DNA of 64,000 nucleotides from Neofusicoccum parvum (GCA_020912385.1 CP087216.1:372001-436000); one strand, 5' to 3'; shown: positions 12,166 through 24,373, counted from the first letter of the stretch. Notes: generated by a model not told the origin, from the sequence alone. Numbers and translations are program-made.

Positions 12166-13446
12166 ATGCCGTCCGCCACCGACCCGACGCCGGCCCCGCC
12201 GCCCCTCCACGCGCTGGCCACGCTCGCGCCGGCCAGCTCGGCGCGCACGTGGATGAGCGCGCCGCACCCGTCGCTGCCGCTGGTGGCGACCGCGTCGTCG
12301 GACAAGACGGTGCGCGTGTACAGCCTGACGTCGTTCACGCTGCTGTCGACCGTGGCGGGCGGGCACAAGCGCAGCGTGCGCGCGTGCGCCTGGAAGCCCG
12401 CTGGGAGCGCCGGCGAGTCGGTGCTCGCGACGGGCAGCTTCGACGCGAGCGCGGGGATTTGGCGGAAGTGGGAGGGCGGGGCGCAGGAGCGCGGGGAGGT
12501 GGATGTGATGGCGGAAGAGGAGGACGAGGAGGATTGGAGGTTCAGCGTGATATTGGATGGGCATGAGAGCGAGATTAAGAGCGTGGCGTGGAGCGCTGGA
12601 GGCCAGTTTTTGGCGACGTGCAGCAGGGATAAGAGCGTGTGGGTGTGGGAGGAGATGGAGGATGATAACTTCGAGACAATCGCGGTGCTGCAGGAGCATG
12701 AGGGCGACGTGAAGAGCGTGGTGTGGCATCCGAGTGAGGATTTGCTGGCGAGCTCGAGCTATGATGATACGATCAGGTTGTATCGCGAGGATGTGGATGA
12801 TTGGAGCGCGGTGGCCGTGTTGGCGGGCCATGAAGCTACGGTGTGGGGTGTGGATTTTGAGGTTGTGGAGGTGACGGCTCTGAGGGTGGAGGATGGCGAG
12901 CCAACGGATGAGGTCAAGGCTGAGAGGGCAAAGTTGCTGCAGGATCGTGTCAGGTCTGGGTCCAGGCTGGTGTCTTGCTCGGATGACTTGACCGTCAGGA
13001 TCTGGAAGAGGGTGCCAAAGGAGGATGGTGCTCCTGAGGCCGGCAGAAATGGGATGCCGAGTATTCTACGCACCAACAGCATCGAGGAGGAGTGGGTGCA
13101 GGAGACCATACTACCGAATAGGCACGACCGCGCCATCTACTCTGTCAGCTGGAGCAAAAAGTCTGGCCTCATCGTTAGCTCTGGCAGCGACGGAAAGATC
13201 ATTGTATACAAGGAGCAGTGGAGGAGTAGCAGTGAGGCGAATGGTGACTCAGCAACAGCGGAGGAGAAGAGCCTGCCTCTGACTGAGTGGGTCGTCGTTG
13301 CGGAGACGGAGGGAGCGCATGACGTCTTCGAGATCAACCACGTTGTGTGGGCACCGCGGAGGGACAGGGAAAGGAAGTCGGAGGAGGAAGAGGTTATTAT
13401 CAGTACGGGCGATGATGGAGAGGTAAAGCTCTGGACGCTGGGTTGA
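12166..13446 (+). CDS. CIA1: Cytosolic Fe-S protein assembly protein CIA1 (WD40)
   Basis: Single exon of 426 aa forming a seven-bladed WD40 propeller. Repeat ends are visible as SDKTVRVYSL, GSFDASAGIW, SRDKSVWVWEE, YDDTIRLYRE, SDDLTVRIWKR, GSDGKIIVYKE and GDDGEVKLWTL. CIA1/CIAO1 is the targeting scaffold of the cytosolic iron-sulfur assembly machinery that hands Fe-S clusters to cytosolic and nuclear apoproteins. The order HKRSVRACAW, HESEIKSVAW, HEGDVKSVVWHP follows the CIA1 family well. Fungal-type acidic insertions occur between blades 2 and 3 and between blades 5 and 6. The start lies after a C-rich leader ending CCACCATGCC. Confidence 0.92.
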   Translation: MPSATDPTPAPPPLHALATLAPASSARTWMSAPHPSLPLVATASSDKTVRVYSLTSFTLLSTVAGGHKRSVRACAWKPAGSAGESVLATGSFDASAGIWRKWEGGAQERGEVDVMAEEEDEEDWRFSVILDGHESEIKSVAWSAGGQFLATCSRDKSVWVWEEMEDDNFETIAVLQEHEGDVKSVVWHPSEDLLASSSYDDTIRLYREDVDDWSAVAVLAGHEATVWGVDFEVVEVTALRVEDGEPTDEVKAERAKLLQDRVRSGSRLVSCSDDLTVRIWKRVPKEDGAPEAGRNGMPSILRTNSIEEEWVQETILPNRHDRAIYSVSWSKKSGLIVSSGSDGKIIVYKEQWRSSSEANGDSATAEEKSLPLTEWVVVAETEGAHDVFEINHVVWAPRRDRERKSEEEEVIISTGDDGEVKLWTLG

Positions 13447-14987
13447 AGGGAACGAAGTATTGGATCATAGGATACATCGACGGGCCGAAACAGAGCAAGC
13501 ACCTCATGAAGGTTGGAGCAAACGACAGGCTCCATCATAGCTGAAGGATATCACATCATGAATTGATCTGGAGATATGGTACCGTTGAGAGACGCTGCAC
13601 GAACAGTGGATGGCATCGCTGTAGGGATGAGGATACCGGCTTGCGGAGATGATGTCGATGGAGACGGATTGCCTTATGTAGATACAATGACAGGGCTCGT
13701 AGTGTAGAAACGGAGCTTAATCCAGCTATGTGAGGTATTGAGGCGCAATCAGAAACAATACACTGCTGTTTACTCACTAATGCACCTATCGAGGATGTGT
13801 TGTGAGAGCAGTTGAAATTTAAGTAATAAGCTTGGAAAATGGTGCGAGTCCCCTATCTCGTTGGGTATCGCACGAAGCCGAATAGAACCCATTGAAGAAG
13901 TCTCTCAATAGACTGTCAATAGAAAAAAAAAACTAAACTCGATTGCCACTAACAAGATACCTTTCGTGAATAAGCTACACAACCTATCAGGAAAGGTTGA
14001 AATTTCATGTGAGGGATTGCGGCTTTGAGCATGAATACAACAAGTATATAACCTACTGAGACCCATTTTAGGTAATGATACAAGGTATTAGGAGCTGTTG
14101 GCAATTGACTGAACCTAATATTCGATGCGTGGGTCTCGCTGCCAACAAGTAAAGCTTAGCCAAAAAGTAGAAAAGCTTAAAGATGAAGTGCCAGCGCTCG
14201 AAACTCAGATTTTGGATTGTGTTAGTCCAGAAAGATTCCGCGTTCAATAGAGTTGGCGAATCGGGTGGTAAATGAAGACCCTGAATCCCTCTGGTTTCCG
14301 TTTCCGGTAAGTCGTCTTTTGCGCGCTCAAGCGTTCCCCTCGAAATGGATTTGATAGCTCCTACCCGCCATATTAAATTTCCTGTGTCTTCAAATTGCTT
14401 CATACCGCATCGGAGAAAAAGGTGAAACCCCACGTCGTCACAATCGATCTGAGCACAAGCCTAGTTTCCAGAATAAGCAAGCGGCATGGTGTTTGAAACA
14501 GCAGATAAAAGAAACCCCACCGCTCGATAAGGCACCCACCAATGGCGTACACGATAAAGCTCCGCGTCAAGGGTATTCCGCTTAGCCGCAGTAGTTTATG
14601 GACTCTTTTGTTGTTGGCTGTGCATCATTGATTCTTGGTCACGTCAAGCTTTCGCTAGCGCTGGCTTGGGCCGCCGTCTCCCGTCTCCCCGGGTATGATA
14701 TCACACCTGCTGCGAGTACGCCACGCACGCACCCAAGTTCCTGCCCCGCGGAAGTGTTGATTCCGGGGTTCAGCACCGAGCGACGGGTTCTTAGGGAAGA
14801 ATGGCGCTAGCGTTGGTCAATGATGACAATTTACGCAGGACGAAAATATGAACCTTACGTCTACTTTCTTTTGTGTCGAATCTCTCACATTAATGACCTC
14901 TCGTAACATTCTACGACAATTGCCTTCTCACCAATGTCCCGTTAATTCTATTATCGTGCTTACTGGCCCTAAATTTGCGATACAAAC
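13447..14987. other. AT-richer intergenic region, no gene seen
   Basis: This 1.5 kb region is more AT-rich than the rest of the left half. It includes an A-run near 13922. A 121-codon frame on the minus strand (14068-14433) has no recognised similarity. It leads into a pseudogene, so part of it may be old, decayed sequence. Confidence 0.45.
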
Positions 14988-16407
14988 ATGGACGCCAAAG
15001 GCCCTAACAAGGACCACAGAGTCACGCGAGAACTTTTGGGCAAGCAATGAGGAAAAAGTCCCCGTTCTCGACACTGGTCAGCCCCAGGCTGGCGAGGAAT
15101 TACCCTCAGCTATTGGATTCTCCAAGTTCCAAGCTGACGAGTTTGTCCCACCAGATCCCGGGAAACTCAAGGAGCTGGCCAAAAACAAGTTGACGCAGGG
15201 AGGATGGTACTACGCGTCGTCCAACGCTAGACAGTCGTACACGCATACGGCAAACCGGCGGGCCTTCTACAGGTACCGCATCGTCCCTCGCATGCTGGTT
15301 GACACTAACACTCGCGACACGCAGGTTGAGATCTTCGGGCACAAGGTCTCGGCGCCCATCGGGTTTGCACCTATTGGAATCAATTGAATTTGCCATCCGT
15401 CAGGAGAGCAACCTGTCGCAAAAGTTGCGAGGGAGCTCAGCACCGCCAGCTCGCAGTCCATCGAGGCCGTGGGCGAGGCTAATGGCGACAGCTCACGGTT
15501 CTTTCAGCTGTACTTGCCGCATGACGATGAGCTAGCGGTCTCGCTATTGACACGAGCACACAAGTCTGGCTTCTCTGTTTGTATACTTACGGTCGACAGG
15601 TGGTGAGTAGTGTTGTATTCCACGCGGGAAGACTTGAGCCTTACAAACTGCTTTCTTCTCTCTTCTGCAGGCAGTTTTGCTGGAGACACGACGATGTCGC
15701 AACCAGTAACTACGCGTTTTACCAAGGCATTGGTGCAGACTTAGGCCTCGGTGACCCCATCCATCAGAAGAGGCTGGCCGAGGACGGCATACACCCTGAG
15801 AAGCAGCCCAACGAGGCGGGCGCCAAGTGGATCGACAAGGTGTGGCATGGTCGGGTGCATTCGTGGGAGAAGATGCCGTGGCTGATGAAGACGTGGAAGG
15901 AGATCTCGGGCCGGAAGCCGTTCGGCATCAAGAGCATCTAGGACGTTAGGGACGCGAAGAAGGCAATGGAGCTCGGTGTCGACGGGACCGTAGTTGGCAA
16001 TCATGCTGGACGGCAGGTTGACGGGGCGCGTGCGAGCCTGGATGCGCTGGAGAGGATTGTCGACGGTAGGTTCGCCTTTGGCCATGTCGGAGACGCGGGA
16101 CTATCGGAGCTAATGCACATGTCATTCAGCCGTCGGAGACAAGTCTTGTATCATGTTCGACTCCGGCGTCCGCGGTGCCTCGGACGTTTTCAAGGCGCTA
16201 GCGCTTGGGGCGAAGTTTGTCTTTGTTGGCCGTCTTTGGGTGTGGGGTCTCTCTATCATGGGCGAGCACGGCGTGCGCCGTGTCATGAAGAGCCTGCTGG
16301 CCGACTTCGACATCCTGCTGAACGTCGCTGGACTTCAGAAGACTGAGCAGATCGACAGAAGCGCTCCAGCTAAGTCCGCGGGGCTGTGTCAGAGGCACCT
16401 CGCGTAG
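14988..16407 (+). pseudogene. Broken FMN-dependent alpha-hydroxyacid dehydrogenase (L-lactate dehydrogenase/oxidase-like)
   Basis: Strong family similarity runs the whole length: YRYRIVPRMLVDTNTRDTQ, KVSAPIGFAPIGIN, FFQLYLPHDDELAVSLL, NHAGRQVDGA and MFDSGVRGASDVFKALALG. The lesions are: an apparent one-base insertion in the GGG at 15038-15040 soon after the likely ATG at 14988; an in-frame TGA at 15385-15387; a missing stretch of about six residues just before LSTAS (relative to remembered family members), which would remove part of the FMN site; and an in-frame TAG at 15939-15941 where the family usually has Gln. The old introns are still recognisable (about 15603-15670, and about 16065-16128 with a GCTAAT branch). 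A Ser before the flavin-site Asn-His is Gly here. The gene is almost certainly inactive. The family oxidises L-lactate or related 2-hydroxy acids with FMN. Confidence 0.85.
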
Positions 16408-17365
16408 CTGATCCTCGACAGAATCAACCACGCCGGGATATCCGCTTCTCCCGCACAAGTCCAAGCTACAGACGCGTGGTTTAATGAGCTCGCGGCGAGG
16501 CATTGGCGGCGCGGCGACGGGTCCGAGTACGACAGCGGTCGGCGTGGAGACGGCGCAGCGTTAAGTGAGGATGTGCGCGGGTACACAAGAATAGACAGAC
16601 AAAGACATTCCCAGACGGCCGTCAGGCGTAGCGAAGTGAAGAGAACGGCTCAGCCACAACCAGGAAATTGAGAGCGCGGGTTGCGAGATTGGAGCAGCAG
16701 CGCTTGCTAAGAATAGTCGGCTCAGCGACGCTGTGCCGTTGCGCGCAGCAGGCGCTCTCCTGAAGGCCCAGTCGCGCAGGCGCGGTGGTGTGCTCTCTCT
16801 CGGCCAAGGGGCAGCATGGCGCGCGAGTAAGGCGGGCGAGACACGGCGCAGTGCACTCGCGGGCAGGCGGGCTCCACGCGGAGAGCGCGTCGGACAGCGT
16901 GCAACGCATGCTCTGGGCAGGCCCGGCCGCGTCGTGGGCGCGTCGCCGGGCGGTATCGTGACAGCAAATCTCTGCAGCGCGGGCGCGGCTAGGAAAGAGG
17001 CGCTGAGTGGCTCTCGGGCCAGAGCAGCAACACCTGGGCTGACTCTTCGTCATCCAGCAACCGAGCCAGCCCAGCGCGCAACCTGCACTCCACGCGATCA
17101 CCTCGCACTGCGTCCAGCACCTATTTCGCGGCCTCACTGTGCCTGTCCGCCGCCCTGCACGCTCCGCTCCGCCCGCGCCAACTCAAAGCCTCTCTTCTTT
17201 CTTCGCCTTTTGTTGTCGCCCACTCCACCTTCCGCTTCGAACCCCGCCCCGCCAGCGAGTTTTCAACCTTTATGCTCACTCAATAGCCACCGAACACGCT
17301 GTCTCCGATACCCACCGCCGCCCTCCGCCTCCCCCTACCACCCGCCCAACCCACCCTAGCCCGCC
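16408..17365. other. Intergenic region and PP2C promoter
   Basis: GC-rich gap with overlapping Ala/Arg-rich frames on both strands and no recognisable domain. The last 250 bases are C/T-rich and end at the PP2C start codon. Confidence 0.5.
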
Positions 17366-19227
17366 ATGGGTCAAACATTGTCAGAGCCGGTCGTCGATAA
17401 GGTGTGTTCTTACCTGTGCGCCACGCCTGAGGGCCCGCGCCGCTGCCACTCCGCTGCCGCTGCCGCCCTCAGTCCCAACGCCCTGCCTCGCAGCCCGCCT
17501 TCGCGAGCGACGCGCTCACCTTGTGCCCCGTCCGGCCCTGCTAACGCGAGCCTGCTGCTACCGACAGAAATCGGCCTCCGGTCAGGATGACCGCGTCATC
17601 TTCGGCGTCTCGTCGATGCAAGGATGGCGCATCAGCATGGAGGATGCGCACGCCGCTGTGCTCGACCTCAAGCCCGAAGGCGCCGACAGTGACGACAGCA
17701 AGCCTACTGCTGCCAACCTCAGACTGAGCTTCTTCGGTGTCTACGACGGGCATGGCGGCGACAAAGTGGCCATCTACGCCGGCGACAACCTCCACCGGAT
17801 CATAGCGAAGCAGGACGCGTTCAAGGAGGGCAACATAGAGCAGGCTCTGAAGGATGGCTTCCTCGCTACCGACCGGGCCATTCTCAGCGGTGAATATTCC
17901 CACTGTGGGCCGACTGCGGCGCAGACGTGAGGCTGACGAGAATTGGCAGACCCTAAGTACGAGGAAGAAGTCTCCGGCTGCACGGCTTCGGTCGGCGTTA
18001 TCTCTGGCGACAAGATCTACGTGGTATGTACCACAATGGCCTCTAACGGCGTCGGCTGATACGTGTAGGCCAACTCTGGCGACAGCAGGAGCGTTCTCGG
18101 CATCAAGGGCAGGGCGAAGCCGCTCTCGTTCGACCACAAGCCCCAGAACGAAGGTACAGCGGCACCGGACGACCCATATAACCACTGCAGACCTGCTGAC
18201 GGAACGTGTAGGTGAGAAGGCGAGAATCACGGCAGCAGGTGGCTTTGTCGACTTCGGTCGTGTGAACGGTAACCTTGCGCTCTCCCGAGCCATTGGCGAC
18301 TTCGAGTTCAAGAAGAGCGCCGACCTCCCGCCTGAGCAGCAGATTGTGACTGCTTTCCCCGATGTCACCGTGCACGAGATCACCGACGATGACGAATTCC
18401 TGGTCATTGCTTGCGACGGTACGTGCGTGCCTGATCTGGATTGCGAACACGCTCACTGACACTTCCGCGCTAGGTATCTGGGATTGCCAGTCCTCTCAGG
18501 CTGTCATTGAGTTTGTGAGACGCGGTATTGCTGCCAAGCAGGAGTTGCAGGACATCTGTGAGAACATGATGGACAACTGTTTGGCGTCGAACAGCGACAC
18601 TGGTGGTGTCGGCTGCGACAACATGACCATTGTTATCGTTGGTCTGCTCAAGGGCAGGTCCAAGGAGGAGTGGTACAAGGCCATCGCTGAGAGGGTTGCG
18701 AACGGCGACGGACCGTGTGCCCCGCCAGAGTATGGCAAGTCTTAAAAATCCCATTTTCATTTATAACCCCCTAGTTGCAGAATAGCATTCTGACAGCGTT
18801 CTTCTTATCTACAGCCGAGTTCCGGGGCCCGGGAATTCACCACCGGTACGATGATAGCCCCGATGACTACGACATGGACATGGGCCGCGGTGCGAGAATC
18901 GGACAGGGGTTGGGCGGACGTATTATTCTGCTCGGTGACGGTACGGAGCTCTCCAGTGACTCAGCCGAGAGCGAGATGTTTGACCATGATGAAGAGGACA
19001 AGGACCTCGAATCGCAAGTCAACAAGAACCAGCGGGAGGAAACGCCCGCCCCGACCGCCGCCTCGGAGGCAGGCACGCCCTCGAAGGGCCAGGCGCCCTC
19101 GGCCGCGCAGGACTCGCCTGCCTCGGACAAGACGGAGAAGTCGGAAAGCGCACCGGACTCGAAGGTCACGCTGAAGCAGGCGGCAGACAGCAAACCGGCT
19201 AACAACAGCACCGAGAAGAGCAAGTAA
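17366..19227 (+). CDS. PP2C-type Ser/Thr phosphatase, Ptc2/Ptc3-like (465 aa)
   Basis: Seven exons: 17366-17401, 17568-17889, 17950-18023, 18069-18153, 18212-18418, 18474-18734 and 18815-19227. They join to exactly 466 codons. Metal-dependent phosphatase motifs appear in order: [77 protein letters not shown] and [10 protein letters not shown], so all Asp metal ligands look intact. The N-terminus MGQTLSEPV is the classic Ptc2/3 start, with Gly2 possibly myristoylated. In yeast these enzymes dampen the HOG MAP kinase and DNA-damage checkpoint kinases. The C-terminal 130 residues are acidic and Ser/Thr/Pro-rich, as in other fungal members. The last intron starts with GC (GCAAGT at 18735) rather than GT. 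Confidence 0.92.
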
Positions 19228-20273
19228 AGAACAGGACCATGGTGAAGAGATGGAGCGTGTGCAGTTCGTCATGGTCACGTCTTTTGATATCCAAAGGTTA
19301 GAAACGACTTCACTCAGAGGACCCGCGGCCGGAGGCAAGGAGGTGACTTGGTTCGTGCGCCGGCCAGCGGGCTCTTCCAGTACCACTTGCGAGGATGATG
19401 GAACGGGGGTTCACGGAGAAAGCGGGCAAGCGGGCTTCCATTGCATGGGATTTGCATCAGACTCTGCGGCTTCGATACCTCGCATTCCAGCACCACGGCT
19501 TTTCTCCTTTTTCGGCCCCCCTGTCTGCCATTTCTCAACCTTTCCCCCTTCCTTCTTCCGTAGGTGCTATCTTACACAACTCGAGTACTTTTTGCCGCGA
19601 TGATTCCTGATTCTGATTGCTGGTTCCTGACTCCTGTGTGGCGCGACGTGGCGAGGCATGTGCGACTGGCAGCCCCTAAGCAGGCGAAGCTGTGCGATAT
19701 CAGTGAGATGACGGCGATGACGTGCGGCCAGCTCTGGGGCACTGGCATTCCGGTCTGGACGCCTTGCGGCTCTGCAGTGACGGCACGGACTTGAAACAGG
19801 GAACTCGGACGGGACTGTGGTTGGCGGGCTTGGCGGGGGCAACGCACGTGAGTGAAAGAACAGACATCTGTGGCTGTGACGTCTCTGGCGCTGGCCTCTG
19901 CGGGCTGGAGCACGTCCCTCGCACCTGTCGACTCGTCCCGTCCCTTGGTCTGGAGCTCGGGCTCAACGAACTCCCACGCGCACCTCCATTGCCTCTTGCA
20001 CGCCTTGCATCCCCTACGTGTCTCCGACTTTCTCCGCGGCTCTCCATCTACAATTGCGCGTGAATTGCCCGTAAGCTTGACGCCCAGCTCCACTCTCCCC
20101 GCATGCGCGGTTTTTCATCCCACCTGCTCCAAGACGAACGGACCACGAACTGACCGCCTGGCGCCCGCAGTCATTCAATCAACGCTGTTTCAGCAGCGGC
20201 GCACCCTCTCCCGTCTTCTTCCTCCCATCGCAAAACAAGCACGTAGTGAGGTCTGCTCCCCCGCACCACCGCC
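19228..20273. other. Intergenic region
   Basis: Contains the 3' UTR of the phosphatase gene and the promoter of the cytidylyltransferase gene. From about 20050 it is pyrimidine-rich up to the next ATG. No gene is recognised. Confidence 0.5.
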
Positions 20274-21812
20274 ATGCCTCCCAAGCGCAAGCGCACCAAC
20301 ACCGTGTCTTCGTCGTCCGCAGCTGCCGTCGACGTCCCGCAACCATCGTCCCGCGATGCCTCCGGCGAAGACACCGAGGACCCCGTCCTCCAGGAGCTGA
20401 AGCAGCGCCAGGCGGAGACGAGCACCTCGACAAAGCGCGCCCGCTCTAGCAGCAAGACCGACGCCGCCGACGCCGATGATGACGACGCCGCCGACACCAG
20501 AGCCGCCAAGGCCGCCCGCACCGAGTCGCAGGAGATGACCAAGGAGGAGAAGCGGGAGCAGGCGTTCGAGGAGGGCGAGAACGGCGAGAAGGGCAAGATG
20601 AGAATGCCCGACCCGCCGCGCGCTGGCATAGTCGACCCGGTGGGCTTCAAGACCAACCCGCCGCCTGAGGGCCGTGCGGTGCGGGTGTACGCGGATGGAG
20701 TTTTCGACCTGTTCCATCTCGGGTATGTGGAGATGATTCTCATTGGCCCTGTTTCGACGGCTGCTAACCCGGTGGTGGTAGACACATGCGACAGCTTCAG
20801 CAAGCCAAGATGGCCTTCCCCAACACGCACCTGCTCGTTGGCGTCACCGGAGACAAAGAGACCCACAAGAGGAAAGGGCTTACGGTCATGTCGGCGCGCG
20901 AGCGTGCGGACAGCGTCCGGCACTGCAAGTGGGTGGACGAGGTCGTTGAAGACTGCCCGTGGGTCGTGACGCCCGAGTTCCTCGAGAAGCACCAGATTGA
21001 CTACGTCGCGCACGACGACATCCCGTACGGCGCCGACGAGGGCGATGATATTTATCTTCCGATCAAGAAGTCGGGCAAATTCCTTGTTACGCAGCGGACC
21101 GAAGGGCTCAGCACGACTGGCATCATCACAAAGTAAGTACACGACTCGACGGATTAAAGCAAGCGTGCGCTTACGACTTTCTAAGGATCGTTCGCGATTA
21201 CGACCAGTACATCCAGCGGCAATTCAAGCGTGGCGCATCCCGCCAGGAATTGAACGTGTCTTGGTTGAAGAAGAACGAGCTGGACATCAAACGCAACGTG
21301 TCTGAGCTTCGCGACAGCATCAAGAACAACTGGACAACGACCGGGCAGGAGCTCGGCAAGGAACTGCGTCAATTTTGGCAGACAAACATCACCGGAAGCA
21401 GACCCGCCAGCCCCGCCCGCAGCCCCGCCGCCACGCCGAGTCGCGAGACTCCCCCAACGCTCAAGCGGCACCTCAGCCACCTGGATACTGGAAGCGCGAG
21501 AGGTTCAATGAGTAACGAACGTGCGAATGATTTTGCGGCCGGCTACAACTTGGGTTTGGTGAGCAGCGTTAGGGGATGGGTACGTGCTTGATCTTTCTCC
21601 GCCATCGCCCCTGCAACCTGCGTGGCTTACGGCGGGACCATACGCTAACAAACAAACAGATGGCGCGTAACCGCCGCAACCTGCGCGAAAGCGACCCGAA
21701 CAGCCCCGGAGATAGCGAGGCAGAAAGCTCCGGCGAAAAGAGCCCCATCGGCAACGACTCGCGCTCGCGGAGAAACGGAAAGTCGAGTGACGAAGTGGAA
21801 GTGCGGCGGTAA
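20274..21812 (+). CDS. PCT1: Choline-phosphate cytidylyltransferase
   Basis: Four exons, 20274-20722, 20782-21132, 21186-21579 and 21660-21812, give 449 codons exactly. The enzyme makes CDP-choline from CTP and phosphocholine, the rate-setting step of the Kennedy pathway to phosphatidylcholine. The nucleotidyltransferase HxGH signature is split by intron 1 (FDLFHLG joined to HMRQLQQAK). The second signature [13 protein letters not shown] closes exon 2. The following helix ([16 protein letters not shown] and [19 protein letters not shown]) matches the amphipathic membrane-binding region M. The N-terminus PPKRKRTN is a likely nuclear localisation signal, and an acidic/basic low-complexity region precedes the catalytic domain. 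The C-terminal tail is Ser/Pro-rich and probably phosphorylated. Confidence 0.94.
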
Positions 21813-22910
21813 ATTTTTGGCGGGGCGGCCCGGTGCGCGTGGAAGATGCTTTCCAAAGTTTTTCTGAATAGACTGGCCACAAAAAGAAACAAGGAAATCC
21901 CTTCGGTACGGTCTTGTTGCGGGGTCATTGCGTTTCCGTTCCTGCCTTATCTGGTTAGTAGCAGCGCATCCGCAGGTTTCCATATCATCCTTTTCCTTTC
22001 CTTTGCATGTATCTCTCTCTTTTCCCTCTTGTATAATGAAAGAAAAAGGAGAGGACTGAGCGGTAATACGGTACGACATTAGCGCTTGGAATAATGAAAG
22101 GAACATATCTCTGGTAGCTCTTGCGTGTCTGGTGAGGGTGAGTGCAGGTGAATGCTGCTTCCCGCCATGCCCTTGATGTAGCTTCTCGTCCCTTCAAAGC
22201 GAAGAGGGCGATCTTGCATGTCTTGTGGTAGTGAGCAACATTTCTTCCTTCTCTGCACGTACGATATGAGCCAAAGACTTCCAGCAGGGCAGCCGGAGAG
22301 CAAGCAAGCAACTGGTCATCCCCACCGCATGTTGCCGCGTGAAGCATATGGCAGGACACATGGCGGCTTTCTGGCATGTCGCCGCCATGCATCTTGTTTT
22401 GGGAAGGGTTGTTTTCTCTTTCTTTCGACGTTTGGAATGGCTGCCTAGTGCGAAGGGGCAGCATGTACACAAACAGCTTTTCGAGAAGGATTCTTTCACG
22501 ACGAGATGTATTTTCGTAGGGGACACACAAATGGCTGATACTAATACCACGGGAGATCTCGAATTCAAAGTCTTGAACTCCTCACGAAGCTGCATCTGTC
22601 GGAAATTCGCTCTGCATCAATTATTGCTCCAAGTTATGGGATATTGAAGGCACTTAAACACGCCCCTCTCCGTCTACAAAATTCATTACCACACGGGAAC
22701 ATCAACGTCTTCTTCTAAAGCCCTCCTCCCTCCAATCCAACACAAGCAATACATCCAACCAGCGCTCAGCTACCGCCCCTCACTTGCCCCCTTGTCCTCG
22801 TCTCTCCGAAATCAGCCTCCACGAACCAATCACGCCTGAAGCAGCCACGACCTTCGCCAGCCATACACACGGTTCCTCCATCCAGAGAGACGACAGAAGC
22901 AACCGGACCA
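21813..22910. other. Intergenic region
   Basis: This 1.1 kb gap is AT-richer just after the cytidylyltransferase gene. Overlapping frames between 21900 and 22650 show no family features. The last 200 bases form a C/A-rich leader for the small gene at 22911. Confidence 0.5.
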
Positions 22911-23123
22911 ATGTGCCACCTCACATTCGCCCGCCCCTCGTGCGGCTGCCCGCCTTACCCTTGCCCGCCGTACTACGTGCTGTGTGCGGCCGCGAAGGAG
23001 TGTCGGCCTTTCCCGCAGGCGTGCACAAAGCCGGGAACAAGGGGAGTGCTGTACACGGACACGGGGAGGGAATGTTGGTTGTGCTGCGAGGGTGAGAGGA
23101 AAGGCAACGAGGAGGGGAAATGA
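22911..23123 (+). CDS. Small Cys/Pro-rich fungal protein (70 aa), unknown function
   Basis: Single exon starting MCHLTFARPSCGCPPYPCPP and ending in a Lys/Glu/Gly-rich tail. About ten cysteines are present, with C-x-C near the start and an adjacent Cys pair in CWLCCEG near residue 55. There is no signal peptide, so it is probably not a secreted effector. It belongs to the same loose class of tiny MC-starting proteins as the gene at 816. No function is proposed. Confidence 0.6.
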   Translation: MCHLTFARPSCGCPPYPCPPYYVLCAAAKECRPFPQACTKPGTRGVLYTDTGRECWLCCEGERKGNEEGK

Positions 23124-24373
23124 GGGGGAAATGGGCTGATGGGGGTTGTTGTGGAGGGCGTGGAGCTTGGTTGGGTAGGGCCCTGAGCCCCAGCATCCCG
23201 TGTGAGTGCTGTCTCTCCAGTAGATGGTAGACTGATAATATACATGCTTCTGGGGTTCTTTGAATGCGCCTCGGTGTCTCAACAGACTGGTGGTGGAGTG
23301 CTCGTGGCCATCGTTGTTTCTCTGCGCCATTTCAGCGGTCATGGGGCGTTACGGGAAGGTGCGATGGGAGACTAGGGCAGACTCTGACTCACAGATTCTA
23401 GGCTCTAACTCTGAAAAGATCAACCGGCTGTGGCTCTCAATCAGAAACGCCATGGAGCACAACAAGACCGAGGATGCGGCTGCGACTGCATCTATACCAA
23501 CTGGAAGTTACCTCTCAAGAACCCAAAGCGAAATAAAACAAGGAAACTTCAACAGTAAGCAGCATCAGCAGATGCCGCGCATCCATTGAAGGCTTTGGTT
23601 TCGCAATAACGGTACTCAAGCTTCGGGACCTGTCAATTCTCTAAAACTTTGCCGACGTTAAAGACACGATATCATTAGATAATTTGTTCTCAGAAGAGGG
23701 AAATACCTGAATCTCACGTCCAAATGCTAACTTCTGCGAATTTTGATGGATCTTTAGAGTATGGTAATCTCTCATCGTCGGGTGAGTTATCTGTGGTTTA
23801 GTATTAAGCTTGCATCCTCCGCATTCGTCATGTAGCACCTGGAGGGTAAAAAGCAATGAACTTACTTCATGCACTCTTCTCAGCGCCTACGGATGGGATG
23901 GCGCAAAAATCCAGATCAGCACTTCTGAGGTTGGTCTCGGGCAGCTGCCTTCAAGTGGAACACCTGGCATGAAATCCATCTTTAGTGTCGCGACGTGGTG
24001 CAAGGGATTCGAGAAGGAGTAAATAGATGCTAGCCAGTAGCTCTCGGTGGTAGTTAACTTTCCCTCAAACTCATCCCGAAGAAAGTAAATGCTAATAAGA
24101 GAACGAGGCTGAAAAGAAGCACAGAAAGAGAAATGAGACATGACCAACAAAACTCAAGCCCTGGAGCGAACGATACCAATAGCCCACCCCGACTCCCCTC
24201 AAAAACCGACAAACATCACAAGCACATTAGCAGACCCCGGCCGTCTCAATACCCAACGCCGCTTCGCCGAACCTCTCGAAAAAGAAAAAAACGAAGCAGC
24301 CATCTACACGCCACCCCCTCAAACCCACAACAAGACAAAACACACCCAGCACACCACTTCACCCCAACCGCCA
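23124..24373. other. Intergenic region, convergent 3' ends
   Basis: About 1.25 kb between two convergent genes. Short frames at 23260-23589 and 23810-24150 have no recognisable domain. The last 200 bases are A/C-rich on the plus strand and are probably the 3' UTR of the repeat gene on the minus strand. Confidence 0.45.

Noticed and set aside
15579..15941. Calling the FMN dehydrogenase fragments separate genes
   Set aside because: Fragments follow each other in one family alignment, separated only by stops and recognisable introns, so one pseudogene explains them.
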